From positions 1 through 29,764 of the forward strand of contig SKOZ01000095.1 of NCBI GenBank assembly GCA_007119795.1: a stretch of 29,764 nucleotides of DNA. The letters run 5' to 3'. Of this stretch, positions 14,123-24,221 are shown piece by piece. Numbering within the stretch: the first letter of the stretch is position 1; each line of letters begins with the position of its first letter. Both the position numbers and the translations under genes were made by a program. Origin of the DNA: Planctomycetales bacterium (GTDB lineage: Bacteria; Planctomycetota; Planctomycetia; Pirellulales; Thermoguttaceae). A model generated the notes under the pieces. The model was not told the origin of the DNA. It did not search any database and saw only the letters and a program-made list of their open reading frames with translations.

Positions 14123-15457
14123 TCACACGGCGGGCAGCTCGAACCCGGCGCGCCGCGGCGGCGCCAATAGTGCGGCTGCTTCCGCATCGCCGCGAATCGT
14201 CTCCTTCTCTCCAACCCAGTGGAGCGATCTTCCCGTACGGTAGGCGATGTTCGCCAACTGGCAGCAGACGGTGGCCCGGTGGCTCTCCTCCAGGGCGAGC
14301 GGCGGCCGCCGCCCCTGCTTGACGCAGTCGACGAAGAGGCGCTGCCAGGGACCGTCGAGTTCGCCTGGCGGCCCTCCTTCTCGGTAATACGGGTTGCAGG
14401 TGGCCCGCTCGACAGGCTCGCCCATGCCGCGGTCCTCCCAGAGCGAGAAACCGTAGCGGTCCAAGACCAGCGTGGCCTCGTTGCCGTGGAAGGCGATACC
14501 GTGGTGGTTCGGCCGCGGAAAGACCGCATGGAAGTTGTTGAAGCCCCGGTACCGGTACTGCATCACCCAGTCGGAGAACCGCCACGAGGCTTCGATCGTG
14601 TCCGGGGTATCGGCCAGATCGTCGACCACCAGCTTGCCGCCGAGACATCCCACCTGCGTGGGCGCATCTTCGCCCATCACCCAGAGGATGATGTCGACGT
14701 GGTGCACGGCCCAGTTGGTGAGCATGCCCCCGCTGTAATCGAACCACCACGAGCTGGCCAGCCGGGCGGGGTTGAAGGGGACTGCCGGGGCGGGGCCGAG
14801 CCACCTGTCCCAATGGAGCCCCGCCGGCGGCTCGCCGTCGGCTGCGCGGCCCACGCGGCCGCGGGTGTTGTGGTAGTTCCAGCACTCGACCAGGGCCACC
14901 TTCCCCAGCCGGCCCGACCGGACCAGTTCGCGGGCCCTCTGGTAATGGCTGCCGGCGCGCTGCTGCGTCCCCATCATGGCGACCACGCCCCCCTGCTCCA
15001 CGGCCTGCACCATCGCCCTCCCCTCGGCCACCGAGTAGGAGAGCGGCTTCTCGACAAAGATGTCCTTACCCGCCTGGGCGGCGTGGATCGTGGGCAGCCC
15101 GTGCCAGTGTTCCGTGGTCGAAATCCACACGGCATCTACGTCCCGGCGGTCCAGCAGGCGGCGGTAGTCGATCGTCCTCTCGGGGCCCGGCCGCGGCGGC
15201 CCCGCAGCGGCGAGCACCTCGGCCGTCCGTTCCATGCGGTCCTCGTACACGTCGCACACCACCGGATAATCGACGTCCTCCCAGTGGCGCATGAACTCGA
15301 GCATCTGCCGCATGCGGCCCCCGCAGCCGATCAGGCCGACGCGGAGCCGCTCCGCGGCCGCGGGCCCCCCCGCCGCCCTCACGGCGGGTACGGCTGCCAC
15401 CGCGGCTGCGGCAGCGCCCTGTTGCACGAAGCGACGGCGGCCGAGCGTTGCTCCCAT
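14123..15457 (-). CDS. Tat-exported Gfo/Idh/MocA oxidoreductase
   Basis: This 444-residue protein has a twin-arginine leader (LGRRRFVQQGAAAAAVAA). The Rossmann NAD(P)-binding motif is LRVGLIGCGGRMRQM, the family motif is IFVEKPLSYS with the catalytic-type lysine, and the helix WAVHHVDIILWVMG carries the usual H-x-x-D. These enzymes oxidise, reduce or rearrange sugars and cyclitols with a bound nicotinamide cofactor; Tat export of the cofactor-loaded enzyme is common in planctomycetes. AGAGGAG seven bases before the ATG fixes the start. The gene is divergent from fumC, with a TACAAT box about 85 bp upstream. Substrate unknown. Confidence 0.93.
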   Translation of the reverse strand: MGATLGRRRFVQQGAAAAAVAAVPAVRAAGGPAAAERLRVGLIGCGGRMRQMLEFMRHWEDVDYPVVCDVYEDRMERTAEVLAAAGPPRPGPERTIDYRRLLDRRDVDAVWISTTEHWHGLPTIHAAQAGKDIFVEKPLSYSVAEGRAMVQAVEQGGVVAMMGTQQRAGSHYQRARELVRSGRLGKVALVECWNYHNTRGRVGRAADGEPPAGLHWDRWLGPAPAVPFNPARLASSWWFDYSGGMLTNWAVHHVDIILWVMGEDAPTQVGCLGGKLVVDDLADTPDTIEASWRFSDWVMQYRYRGFNNFHAVFPRPNHHGIAFHGNEATLVLDRYGFSLWEDRGMGEPVERATCNPYYREGGPPGELDGPWQRLFVDCVKQGRRPPLALEESHRATVCCQLANIAYRTGRSLHWVGEKETIRGDAEAAALLAPPRRAGFELPAV

Positions 15458-15539
15458 GGCTGGACTCCTCTCGCGTTTCGGTAAGGTGATCGCGCACTTC
15501 CGTGGGATGGTCTTTCCCACCGCGCAGCCTCCGCCGGCC

Positions 15540-15545
15540 ATTGTA
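15540..15545 (-). promoter_or_regulatory. possible -10 box for the Tat-Gfo/Idh/MocA gene
   Basis: TACAAT followed by GGCCGGCGG on the minus strand, about 85 bp upstream of the ATG at 15457. No -35 match at the usual distance. Confidence 0.3.
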
Positions 15546-15614
15546 ACCGCCCGCCAGGGCCGCCGCAGCAAAGCCCCCGGGCCCTTCGCACGGGCCCACC
15601 ATTCCCCCCGAGGA

Positions 15615-15620
15615 TATAAT
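15615..15620 (+). promoter_or_regulatory. possible -10 box for fumC
   Basis: A perfect TATAAT followed by GCCGCCG, 140 bp before the fumC ATG. No recognisable -35 element. Confidence 0.38.
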
Positions 15621-15759
15621 GCCGCCGAAGGCCGTCCGGCAGCCGTTGCTCCGCCGGGACGGGTCGGGCGACGTGCCGCCGCCCACCGCCCCGCCCGTGG
15701 ACGGGGCGCCGAGAGGACCACTCCTTAAGCCCGTTCTCCGTCAACCCCAGATCACCACG

Positions 15760-17187
<1,428 letters not shown>

Positions 17188-17304
17188 GCCGTCCCTGCCC
17201 GGTTTCGCTGGGCCCGACGGCTGCACCGAAAGTGCCTTCCGCCAGGTGAAGCAGCCGTGCCGGCTGCGGTGCGCCGATCGCTGGAACGGTGCGGCGGCGG
17301 GGGT

Positions 17305-17310
17305 TATCAT
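17305..17310 (+). promoter_or_regulatory. possible -10 box for the second Tat-Gfo/Idh/MocA gene
   Basis: TATCAT followed by GGCGGCGG, 57 bp before the ATG at 17368. It suggests the gene may be transcribed separately from fumC. No clear -35. Confidence 0.28.
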
Positions 17311-17367
17311 GGCGGCGGACGTGGTCCGTTGTCGCGTCACGCATCGCTCGCTCCAGGAGGCCCCCCC

Positions 17368-18573
17368 ATGTCGCCCACGCCCTCTCCCCGCCGCTCCCTC
17401 GCCCGCCGCACCTTCCTCGCCGGCGCCGCGGCCGGCACGGTGACCATCCTCAACCCGGGCCTCGTCCGCGGCAGCGCTGCCAACGAAACGGTCCGCCTGG
17501 GTCTGGTAGGCTGCGGGGGACGGGGCAACTGGCTCGGCAACCTCTTCAACCGCCACGGCAAGTACCGCTGGACGGCTCTGGCCGACTTCTTCCCGGACCG
17601 CCTCGACGCCGTGGGCGACCGGCTGGAGGTTCCCGCCGACCGCCGCTTCCCCGGCCTCGACGGGTACCGGCGGCTCCTGGAGGCCGAGGTCGACGCCGTG
17701 GTCATCCAGACCCCGCCCTACTTCCATCCCGAGCAGGCCGAGGACTCGGTGGCTGCGGGCAAGCACGTCTTCCTCTCCAAGCCGGTGGCCGTCGACGTCC
17801 CCGGCTGCAAGAGCATCGCCGCTTCCGGTGCCAAGGCAGGGGAGGAGGGACTGGTCTACCTGGTCGATTTCCAGACCCGGGCCTGCCCCCTCTACCGCGA
17901 GGCGCTCGCCCGCGTCCACCGCGGCGAGATCGGCCGGCTCATCCTGGGCGAGTCCCACTACCCCTGGGCCGGCGGCGGGCGGGGTGCGCCGCCGGCGGAC
18001 ACCGCCGACCGCCTCCGCCACTGGTACTTCGTCAAGGAGCTCTCCGGCGACTTCGTCGTCGAACAGGCCATCCACGTCCTCGACGTGGCCACCTGGATCG
18101 CCGATGCCGACCCCATCCAGGCCGTAGGCACCGGCGGCCGGCTGGTCCGCCACCCGGAGAGCATCTGGGACCACTTCGCCGCGCTGATCGACTTCCCCGA
18201 GGACTTCCGCCTCACCTTCGCCGCCATCCAGTCGATCCCGGGGGTGAAGGACGAGATCCGCTGCCGCGTCTTCGGCGCCGACGGGGTCATCGATACCGAC
18301 TATTTCGGCGAGGTCTGGATCCGGGGCAACCAGCCTTTCGAGGGCGGACATACCGGCAATCTGTACACCACCGGCGCCGAGACGAACATCGCCGAGTTCC
18401 ACCAGGCGATCCTCGACGGCGATGCCTCCAACCCCACCGTGGCCCCTTCGGTCCGCTCCAACCTTACGGCCATCCTCGCCCGCGAGGCCGGCTACGCCCG
18501 CGGCACGATCACCTGGGAAGCCCTCCTCGCCGACACCACGGTCCTCGAGCCCGATCTGCGAGGCGTCGAGTAG
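17368..18573 (+). CDS. Tat-exported Gfo/Idh/MocA oxidoreductase with altered EKP motif
   Basis: This 401-residue protein starts seven bases after CAGGAGG (17354-17360). The Tat leader reads SLARRTFLAGAAAGTVTIL. The NAD-binding motif is VRLGLVGCGGRGNWLG, and the helix EQAIHVLDVATWI carries H-x-x-D. The usual Glu-Lys-Pro motif is VFLSKPVAVD, so the lysine is kept and the glutamate is serine. It is not a close copy of the Gfo/Idh/MocA protein on the other side of fumC, from which it differs in length and loops. It is probably a periplasmic sugar-modifying enzyme; substrate unknown. It converges on the chemoreceptor gene, with a 10-bp-stem hairpin between them. Confidence 0.93.
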   Translation: MSPTPSPRRSLARRTFLAGAAAGTVTILNPGLVRGSAANETVRLGLVGCGGRGNWLGNLFNRHGKYRWTALADFFPDRLDAVGDRLEVPADRRFPGLDGYRRLLEAEVDAVVIQTPPYFHPEQAEDSVAAGKHVFLSKPVAVDVPGCKSIAASGAKAGEEGLVYLVDFQTRACPLYREALARVHRGEIGRLILGESHYPWAGGGRGAPPADTADRLRHWYFVKELSGDFVVEQAIHVLDVATWIADADPIQAVGTGGRLVRHPESIWDHFAALIDFPEDFRLTFAAIQSIPGVKDEIRCRVFGADGVIDTDYFGEVWIRGNQPFEGGHTGNLYTTGAETNIAEFHQAILDGDASNPTVAPSVRSNLTAILAREAGYARGTITWEALLADTTVLEPDLRGVE

Positions 18574-18582
18574 AATAAAGAG

Positions 18583-18626
18583 ACGAGCCGCCGCAAACCA
18601 GGGGGGATGGCTCGCTGGCGGCTCGT
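18583..18626. terminator. inverted repeat between convergent genes, probable bidirectional terminator
   Basis: ACGAGCCGCC and GGCGGCTCGT form a perfect 10-bp stem around a 24-nt loop, placed ten bases after one gene ends and 34 before the other ends. No T-tract. Confidence 0.48.
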
Positions 18627-18659
18627 GGGGGGTTCTCGATATCCGCCGGGCAGCCGCCG

Positions 18660-20573
18660 TCAGACGGCGGCGGCAGCCTTGGTGCGGAAGCGGCTCACCA
18701 GGTCGCGGAGGCCGGAAGCCTGGGCGCCGAGCTCCTCGCTGCTGGAGGCCATCTCCTCGCTGCCCGCCGCCGACTTCTCGGTGACCTCGGCGACGCCCTG
18801 AATCGCCTTGGAGACCTCGTCGGCGCTGGCGGCCTGCTCCACGGCCGCGGCGGCGATCTCGGAGATGCGGACGGCCGTAGTCTCCACACCCTCGACGATC
18901 TGCCGCAGCGAGGTTCCCGTCTGCTCGCTGAGCTGGGCCCCTTCCTCGACGCGGCGGGTCGATTCCTTGATGAGCGTGGAAATCTCCCCGGCCGCCTGGT
19001 TGGAGCGCTCGGCGAGCTTGCGGACCTCGTCGGCCACCACGGCGAATCCCATGCCGTGCTCGCCGGCGCGGGCCGCCTCGATGGCGGCATTGAGCGCCAG
19101 GAGGTTCGTCTGGCTGGCGATCTCGGAGATCACCTGGATGATCTCGCTGATCTGCTGCGAGCTGGTGCGGATCAGCTCCATGGCCTCGACCGACTTCTGC
19201 ACCGCCTGCCCCCCCTGCTCGGCGAGGCTGTTCGTCTGCTTGGCCATGCGGTCGGCCTCCAGGGCGCTCTCCTTGACGCCGCCGATGGAGCGGGCCAACT
19301 CCTCGATGGAGGCGGTCATCTCCTCGACGCTGGAGCTCTGCTCCTGGGCACCCTGGGCCAGCGTCTGCGACGACTCGGCGATCACCCGCGAGCCCTCGGT
19401 GAACTGGGCGGCACTCTCGCTGACCTCGCCGATGACCGTGGCCAGATCCTTGAGCATGGTGCGGATGCCCCCGGCCAATTCGTCGACGGCCTCGCTCCCC
19501 TCGACGCGGACATCCTTGGTGAGGTCGCCCTGGGCGGCAGCGGCCACGACCTCGAGCAGGTGGTCCACCTTGCGGCGGAGCTCCTCGGCCTTGCGGCGCT
19601 CGGCCTCGGCCTTCTGGCGATCCTGCTCGGCTTCCTCCTCCTGGCGGCGGCGTTCCTCCTCCATCCGCTCGCGTTCGCGCTGCGCTTCTTCTTCCTGGCG
19701 CTTGCGTTCGGCTTCGGCCTGGCGGCGCTCCATTTCGGCGCGTTCTTCCTGGGCCTTCTTTTCGCGTTCGGCGGCTTCCTGAACTTCGGCCATCGCCTGG
19801 CCCGTGGCGGCGATGGAGGCATTGAGCGACTGGGCCATCTGACCCACCTCATCCTTGGTGTCGACGTTCAACCGCTGCGTGTAGTCGCCAGCGGCGAAGG
19901 CCTTGAGCACTTCGAGGGCCATGTTCAGAGGATGGGCGATGCAGCGGGCGATGAAGTAGCCCAGGCCCATCGCCGCGATAATCCCCAGAACGATGGTGGC
20001 GATCATGAGGTTGCGGGCCCGCTGGTAGTCGGCGTCGGCCGCAGCGGCCTCCTCTTCCGCCAGTTCGACCTTGGCAAGGCCCATGTCGGTGAAGAGCTCG
20101 TCCAGGCGGTTCGCCACCGCGCGCCCCTCGGCGATGAGGGCCACGGCCTCGTCCTGGCGTTCTTCTTCGGCCCGCTGTACGGTCTGTCTCACCAGGCCGA
20201 GGTACTCCGGCAGCAGGTCGTTCGCCTCGGTCACCATGGCCTGGACCTCCTCGGCGACGGTCCGCTCGGCGAAGGCATCGAGGTGTTCCCGCAGGTCCGC
20301 CGCGTACTCGTCGATCCGCTGCGCTTGGCGCTCGCGCTCATCGTCTTCCAGAACCGCCTGGCGGACGGCGCGGCCGACGTAGATGAGGTTGGCATTGGCG
20401 TCCTTGACCTCGGAGAGGCCGATCAGGTCCCGCTCGTACATCTCCTCCATCATGTCGTGGAGGTTGACCATGCCGCGGATCCCCATGTAGCCGACGAAGC
20501 CCATCGTCGCGCAGATCAAAGAGAATCCCAGGGTAAGCTTCTTGATGGTGGTGAGATTGTAGAACCACGCCAT
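18660..20573 (-). CDS. methyl-accepting chemotaxis protein with charged helical insert
   Basis: This 637-residue chemoreceptor has TM1 at about 14-33, a helical-bundle sensor at 34-186 rich in Glu/Arg/Gln (4HB_MCP-like), TM2 at 188-209 and a HAMP domain at about 210-262. A long Glu/Arg/Lys/Gln/Ala run at about 266-335 follows, then a second HAMP-like segment at 337-390 and the cytoplasmic signalling domain at 395-625. The CheA/CheW-binding hairpin tip is intact ([20 protein letters not shown], then [15 protein letters not shown]). The charged run looks like a single alpha helix or coiled coil and would lengthen the receptor. No che genes are in the window, and no C-terminal CheR pentapeptide is present. 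AGGAGGA nine bases before the ATG fixes the start. The sensor fold gives no ligand. Confidence 0.96.
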   Translation of the reverse strand: MAWFYNLTTIKKLTLGFSLICATMGFVGYMGIRGMVNLHDMMEEMYERDLIGLSEVKDANANLIYVGRAVRQAVLEDDERERQAQRIDEYAADLREHLDAFAERTVAEEVQAMVTEANDLLPEYLGLVRQTVQRAEEERQDEAVALIAEGRAVANRLDELFTDMGLAKVELAEEEAAAADADYQRARNLMIATIVLGIIAAMGLGYFIARCIAHPLNMALEVLKAFAAGDYTQRLNVDTKDEVGQMAQSLNASIAATGQAMAEVQEAAEREKKAQEERAEMERRQAEAERKRQEEEAQRERERMEEERRRQEEEAEQDRQKAEAERRKAEELRRKVDHLLEVVAAAAQGDLTKDVRVEGSEAVDELAGGIRTMLKDLATVIGEVSESAAQFTEGSRVIAESSQTLAQGAQEQSSSVEEMTASIEELARSIGGVKESALEADRMAKQTNSLAEQGGQAVQKSVEAMELIRTSSQQISEIIQVISEIASQTNLLALNAAIEAARAGEHGMGFAVVADEVRKLAERSNQAAGEISTLIKESTRRVEEGAQLSEQTGTSLRQIVEGVETTAVRISEIAAAAVEQAASADEVSKAIQGVAEVTEKSAAGSEEMASSSEELGAQASGLRDLVSRFRTKAAAAV

Positions 20574-21031
20574 TGTCTTCGTTCCTCCTACTCGCGGTGA
20601 TTGCATTACACCCGGTGCCCTGCTGCGTCGTCCATCATGCGGGGCCAGGAATCGACAAAGCTGACTGAATGCGTCCTGCTTCGTTGCCGCCCGCAGCCTC
20701 GACGGATCGCCGCAATCGCAAAGGCGGAGACGCCAGGGGCGCGTGGAGTTAACGGGGGCCGCGTCAGGAGCATATAGCTTTGCAACAAGCCGCGAACCAC
20801 ACGGGCCGTGGAAAACCACGTCGCCGTGCGGTAAATACCACGGTTTCCAGCGGAGATTCACCGTACTATTGCCGTTGCCCACCGCAGGCATGGGGTGCGA
20901 TCGTGTGGGCTGCCGTCCCCTCGCAAGGTGTAGCCGACCGCGTTCGCCGGTACTGCACCTCGTTGGTGCGCTTTCTCCCCGTCTCGTCCGCTCGTTGCGC
21001 AAGCGAGCGAGAAGGGGAAGCTGCCGGTGAA
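20574..21031. other. intergenic region upstream of the chemoreceptor gene
   Basis: Both neighbours read leftward. A weak stem (CGCTCG/CGAGCG, 20989-21009) close to the end of the DUF4129 gene could be a terminator remnant. I find no gene and no convincing promoter; CATGAT near 20635 on the minus strand is the best -10-like string. Confidence 0.35.
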
Positions 21032-22948
21032 TCAACGGTTCCGGGCACCCGGTGCCGCGGCGATCGGCTCGCCGGCGGCGAGCCGTTGCCACAGGGGGCG
21101 GAGGCCTTCGACCGCCTCGGCCGAGAGGGGATCGGCGGCGTAGGCGGCGCGGCTGTAGAGATCGGCGAGGGTCCGCAGCGGCGCGCCGAGGCGGCGGTGC
21201 CGCGCCGTTACTTGGCGGGCGAATTCGAGCGGGGTTTGCTCGGGCAACCGCGCGCAGCCCCGCTCGCGGGCCCAAGCCTCGAGAGCCTGGAAGCTGTAAC
21301 GGACGACCTCGGCCGGTGGGACCGCCCGGGCAAGCCCGCTGCGGAACGGATCGGGAAAATCGGCAAAGGGCCGCGGGGCGCTGTCCGTTTCGGACGGTTC
21401 TCCCGCCACACCGCCCGTCGCCGCCGCGGCCCCGCCGAAAAGCCGTGCCCAGAGGCTGCGCAGCGTCGAGAGCCATTCCGTCAAAGCGGCGCGAATCGGC
21501 TCACGACACCGGATCACACCATAGACGGCCGCGGCCAGCAAGGCCGCGTAGAAGGCCCACTTCAAGAGCGCCGCGAGCCAACCACCCACGCTCAACTCGG
21601 GAAGGCGCCAGGACGACGGTTGGCGCGGCGACGACTGCTCGGTGGGCGCGCTCGCTTGCGGCGACCGCGTCTCGCTTGCGGACGCCTCGGCGGTCTCCTC
21701 TGCGGGACCGTCGCTGCGGTCGCCCTCGCCGGTCGGGCGACGATCGCCGCCCGGCGCCTGCTCCCCCGCCTCGGCCGCCGGCGATGCCGTGCCCTCGCCG
21801 TTGTCCGCCTCGCTATCGCCGGCGCCTTCGTCGCCGTCGGCGGCTCCGGCGCGCCCCGAAGCCTCGGCATCCGCCGCAGCACCCTCGTCTCCCTCCTCGT
21901 CGTGGGCGGTTCCGCCGGAAGCCTCGTCCTCGCCCTCCCGTCCCGGGCCCGGGACGGATTCCGCCTCTTCCGGGGCCTCGCCGGGAACGCGGCGGGCATC
22001 GTCGCGGTCGGCCTCCGCCCCCTCGCGGCCCGTTCCGTAGCGCGACGCCCGCTGATCCGCCGAGACGACGGGGACGGGGACCTGGGAAAGGGCGATCTCG
22101 GCGTTCGGCCGCGGCAGGAGCATCGCCACGAACATGATCACCGCGACAAGCCCCCCGCCGCTGGCGAGCCAGACGCCGGCCATCCCGGCCGGCATCACCA
22201 GCTTCCGCCGCCGCAGGTAGCGCCGCAGACGCAGGAAGCTCGTCGTCAGCAAGAGCCCCATCCCGCTGGCCACGTAGGCACAGAGGAGAAAAAAGACGTG
22301 CTGCCGCCGCACCGCGTCGTCGGCGGGGATGAGGAGTTGCCCGAGCCCGAAGAGCGGCAGCGCGGCCAGCGAGAAGAAGACGACCGTGGCGCCGGGCGTC
22401 CGCCGCCGCGGCTTCGCCCCCGGCGCGATCACCGCGGGCGGGGGCGCGGGCTCGCCCGCCGCGGTGCCGTCCGCCGCGGTAGCCCCTCGGTCGTCGCGGC
22501 GGCGAAAGGGCCAGTCCAGCCCCAGTGCCAGGAGGAGCCCTTCACCGCCTGCCTCCTCCGAATCGTCCACCAGGGTGCAGTCCCACGTGAGCCGGTGCGA
22601 GGAGAACCATACCACCCCGATGATCAGCAGGTTGACCAGCGTGCTGTACCCGACCAGCGGCGCCGCCTGGTATTCGATGAAGCGGTTGGCCGCCAAGAGG
22701 ACGGCGGCGGCCAGCGCCACGGCATAAGGGGCGGCGCGGTCGTAGCCCGTTTCGATGCTGATCCGCCCGATGAGCACCGCCGCCACGACGAAGAGCGCCA
22801 TGACGAGCCGCAGCCGCGCCTCGTACTGGCCCTGGTAGAAGACCTCGAGGAGGAAGAAGACCAGGCTCCCGACGAGCGCCATGATCAGCACCGGGCTGAT
22901 GACCACGGCCATCAGTTCGGCTACCGAGCTGTCGTCCCGCGCGTCCAT
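21032..22948 (-). CDS. multi-pass membrane protein with C-terminal DUF4129 domain
   Basis: This 638-residue protein has hydrophobic segments at about 12-36, 45-63, 73-90, 100-117, 187-207, 217-236 and 252-278. A very acidic, low-complexity linker (about 305-445, rich in Glu, Asp, Gly and Ala) follows, then one more membrane helix (456-478). The DUF4129 domain at about 548-622 begins [20 protein letters not shown] and continues [12 protein letters not shown]4129 proteins usually sit beside MoxR ATPase, DUF58 and transglutaminase genes; none is here, so this copy is an orphan within the window. The start at [12 protein letters not shown] is chosen for its hydrophobic segment soon after; an ATG at 22996 is possible. 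Function unknown. Confidence 0.87.
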   Translation of the reverse strand: MDARDDSSVAELMAVVISPVLIMALVGSLVFFLLEVFYQGQYEARLRLVMALFVVAAVLIGRISIETGYDRAAPYAVALAAAVLLAANRFIEYQAAPLVGYSTLVNLLIIGVVWFSSHRLTWDCTLVDDSEEAGGEGLLLALGLDWPFRRRDDRGATAADGTAAGEPAPPPAVIAPGAKPRRRTPGATVVFFSLAALPLFGLGQLLIPADDAVRRQHVFFLLCAYVASGMGLLLTTSFLRLRRYLRRRKLVMPAGMAGVWLASGGGLVAVIMFVAMLLPRPNAEIALSQVPVPVVSADQRASRYGTGREGAEADRDDARRVPGEAPEEAESVPGPGREGEDEASGGTAHDEEGDEGAAADAEASGRAGAADGDEGAGDSEADNGEGTASPAAEAGEQAPGGDRRPTGEGDRSDGPAEETAEASASETRSPQASAPTEQSSPRQPSSWRLPELSVGGWLAALLKWAFYAALLAAAVYGVIRCREPIRAALTEWLSTLRSLWARLFGGAAAATGGVAGEPSETDSAPRPFADFPDPFRSGLARAVPPAEVVRYSFQALEAWARERGCARLPEQTPLEFARQVTARHRRLGAPLRTLADLYSRAAYAADPLSAEAVEGLRPLWQRLAAGEPIAAAPGARNR

Positions 22949-23084
22949 TGGCCCTGCCTTACCGCCCCTAGTCGGAGAAGAGGCCGGGGCAGGCATAGCC
23001 CTGCCCCCATCCGATCAGGGTACACGCGCCGGCCCCGCGCCGTCAAACCCTCCTTGCCACCCAGGCCGTCAGGCGCGGGGGGAA

Positions 23085-24110
23085 CTACGGCAGGGGAAGC
23101 TTCACGGGACCGCCCCCCTGTTCGAGCGAGCGGTCGATGGCCAGGCAGACTTCGTGGGTGTGGTAGGCGTCGGCGATGTCCACGTGCGAGCGGCGGTCCT
23201 CGCGGATGCACTCGACGAGGTGGTTCACCTCGGCGTCGAAGGGGTGGTGCTCGACGGCGCCCGAATCGGGCTGGATGGTCTCCATCGTCGTCCAGCCGGT
23301 CTGCCCGGGGAAGAGCCGCTTCGACCAGACGCGGTTGTCGCGGATCGTCCCTTCGGTGCCCGCCAAGTCGATGTTGAACTGGTAGGGCATCTCCCCGTCG
23401 AAGAGGGCCGAGGTCTTGCCGATGGCGCCCCCCTCGAACTTGAGCACGGCCACCACGTTGGCGTCGTACTCGAACTTCCCCTTCTGGTTGTTGCCGTATG
23501 CCGAGACCTCGACGATATCCCGGCCGGCGAACCAGCGGATGGCGTCGACGGCGTGGCAGCCGCCGGTGAGCATGGTGCTGCGGCCGGAAGCGACCGTGTG
23601 GCCCCAGTCGAATCCCGGCCACCACTCGGCCAGGCCGTGCCAGTAGTCGACCTCGATGTAGAAGGGCTCGCCGATGGCCTCCTCGGCCAGGAGGGCCTTG
23701 ATGTTGGCGAAGAGGGGGTTCCAGCGGAGGACGAAGCTCACCACGCTCTTCACGCCCGCGCGCGCCACGGCGTCGCGCAGGGCGCGGTTCTCCTCCATGG
23801 AGAGGCACATGGGCTTCTCCATGAGGAGGTGTTTACCCGCCTCGGCCGCGGCGATGCCTTGGGGAGTGTGGACGTGGTTGGGGCCGCTCACGTTAACGAT
23901 GTCGACCCGTTCGTCGGCGAGGATCCGATCGAAGCTGTCGCCCACCTCGCAATCGATGCCCAACCGCTCCACCAACCGGCGGGCGCTCTCCGGGCGGCGG
24001 CTGCTGACCGAGACGATCTGCACTTGCGGGTTCTTGAGCCAGCTTGCCGCGTGCGCGTAGGCCACCTGGCCGGCGCCGTGAATGGCCACGCCGAGCTTGC
24101 CGTCGATCAT
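23085..24110 (-). CDS. cytosolic Gfo/Idh/MocA family oxidoreductase
   Basis: This 341-residue protein has no signal sequence, unlike the other complete family members here, so it should act in the cytosol. The N-terminal Rossmann motif is LGVAIHGAGQVAYAHAASW, the EKP motif is LLMEKPMCLSMEENRAL, and GGCHAVDAIRWFAG carries the conserved H-x-x-x-D-type residues. Length is typical. GGAGGCG five bases upstream of the ATG gives a firm start. It is the last gene of the leftward run that begins beyond the window, 111 bp after the UroD-like gene. An NAD(P)-dependent sugar or cyclitol dehydrogenase acting on the imported product of the exported enzymes is a reasonable inference. Confidence 0.93.
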   Translation of the reverse strand: MIDGKLGVAIHGAGQVAYAHAASWLKNPQVQIVSVSSRRPESARRLVERLGIDCEVGDSFDRILADERVDIVNVSGPNHVHTPQGIAAAEAGKHLLMEKPMCLSMEENRALRDAVARAGVKSVVSFVLRWNPLFANIKALLAEEAIGEPFYIEVDYWHGLAEWWPGFDWGHTVASGRSTMLTGGCHAVDAIRWFAGRDIVEVSAYGNNQKGKFEYDANVVAVLKFEGGAIGKTSALFDGEMPYQFNIDLAGTEGTIRDNRVWSKRLFPGQTGWTTMETIQPDSGAVEHHPFDAEVNHLVECIREDRRSHVDIADAYHTHEVCLAIDRSLEQGGGPVKLPLP

Positions 24111-24221
24111 CGTTCGCCTCCAGAAACCGGTAAGGTCGAGTCGGGAAACGTCCTCTGCTCCGTCCGCGCTGCCGTGATCTTGCCCCAATTCTCGGCCGCG
24201 TGCAAGGGGCCCGCCGCCGCG

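Larger units (their letters stand above)
15458..15759. other. divergent promoter region between the Gfo/Idh/MocA and fumarase genes
   Basis: Back-to-back -10 candidates are present: TACAAT on the minus strand (15540-15545) and TATAAT on the plus strand (15615-15620). No gene or repeat is seen. Confidence 0.5.

Noticed and set aside
20780..23377. 865-codon plus-strand open frame opposite the DUF4129 gene
   Set aside because: Antisense shadow of the membrane protein; Arg/Pro/Gly-rich with no recognisable motif.
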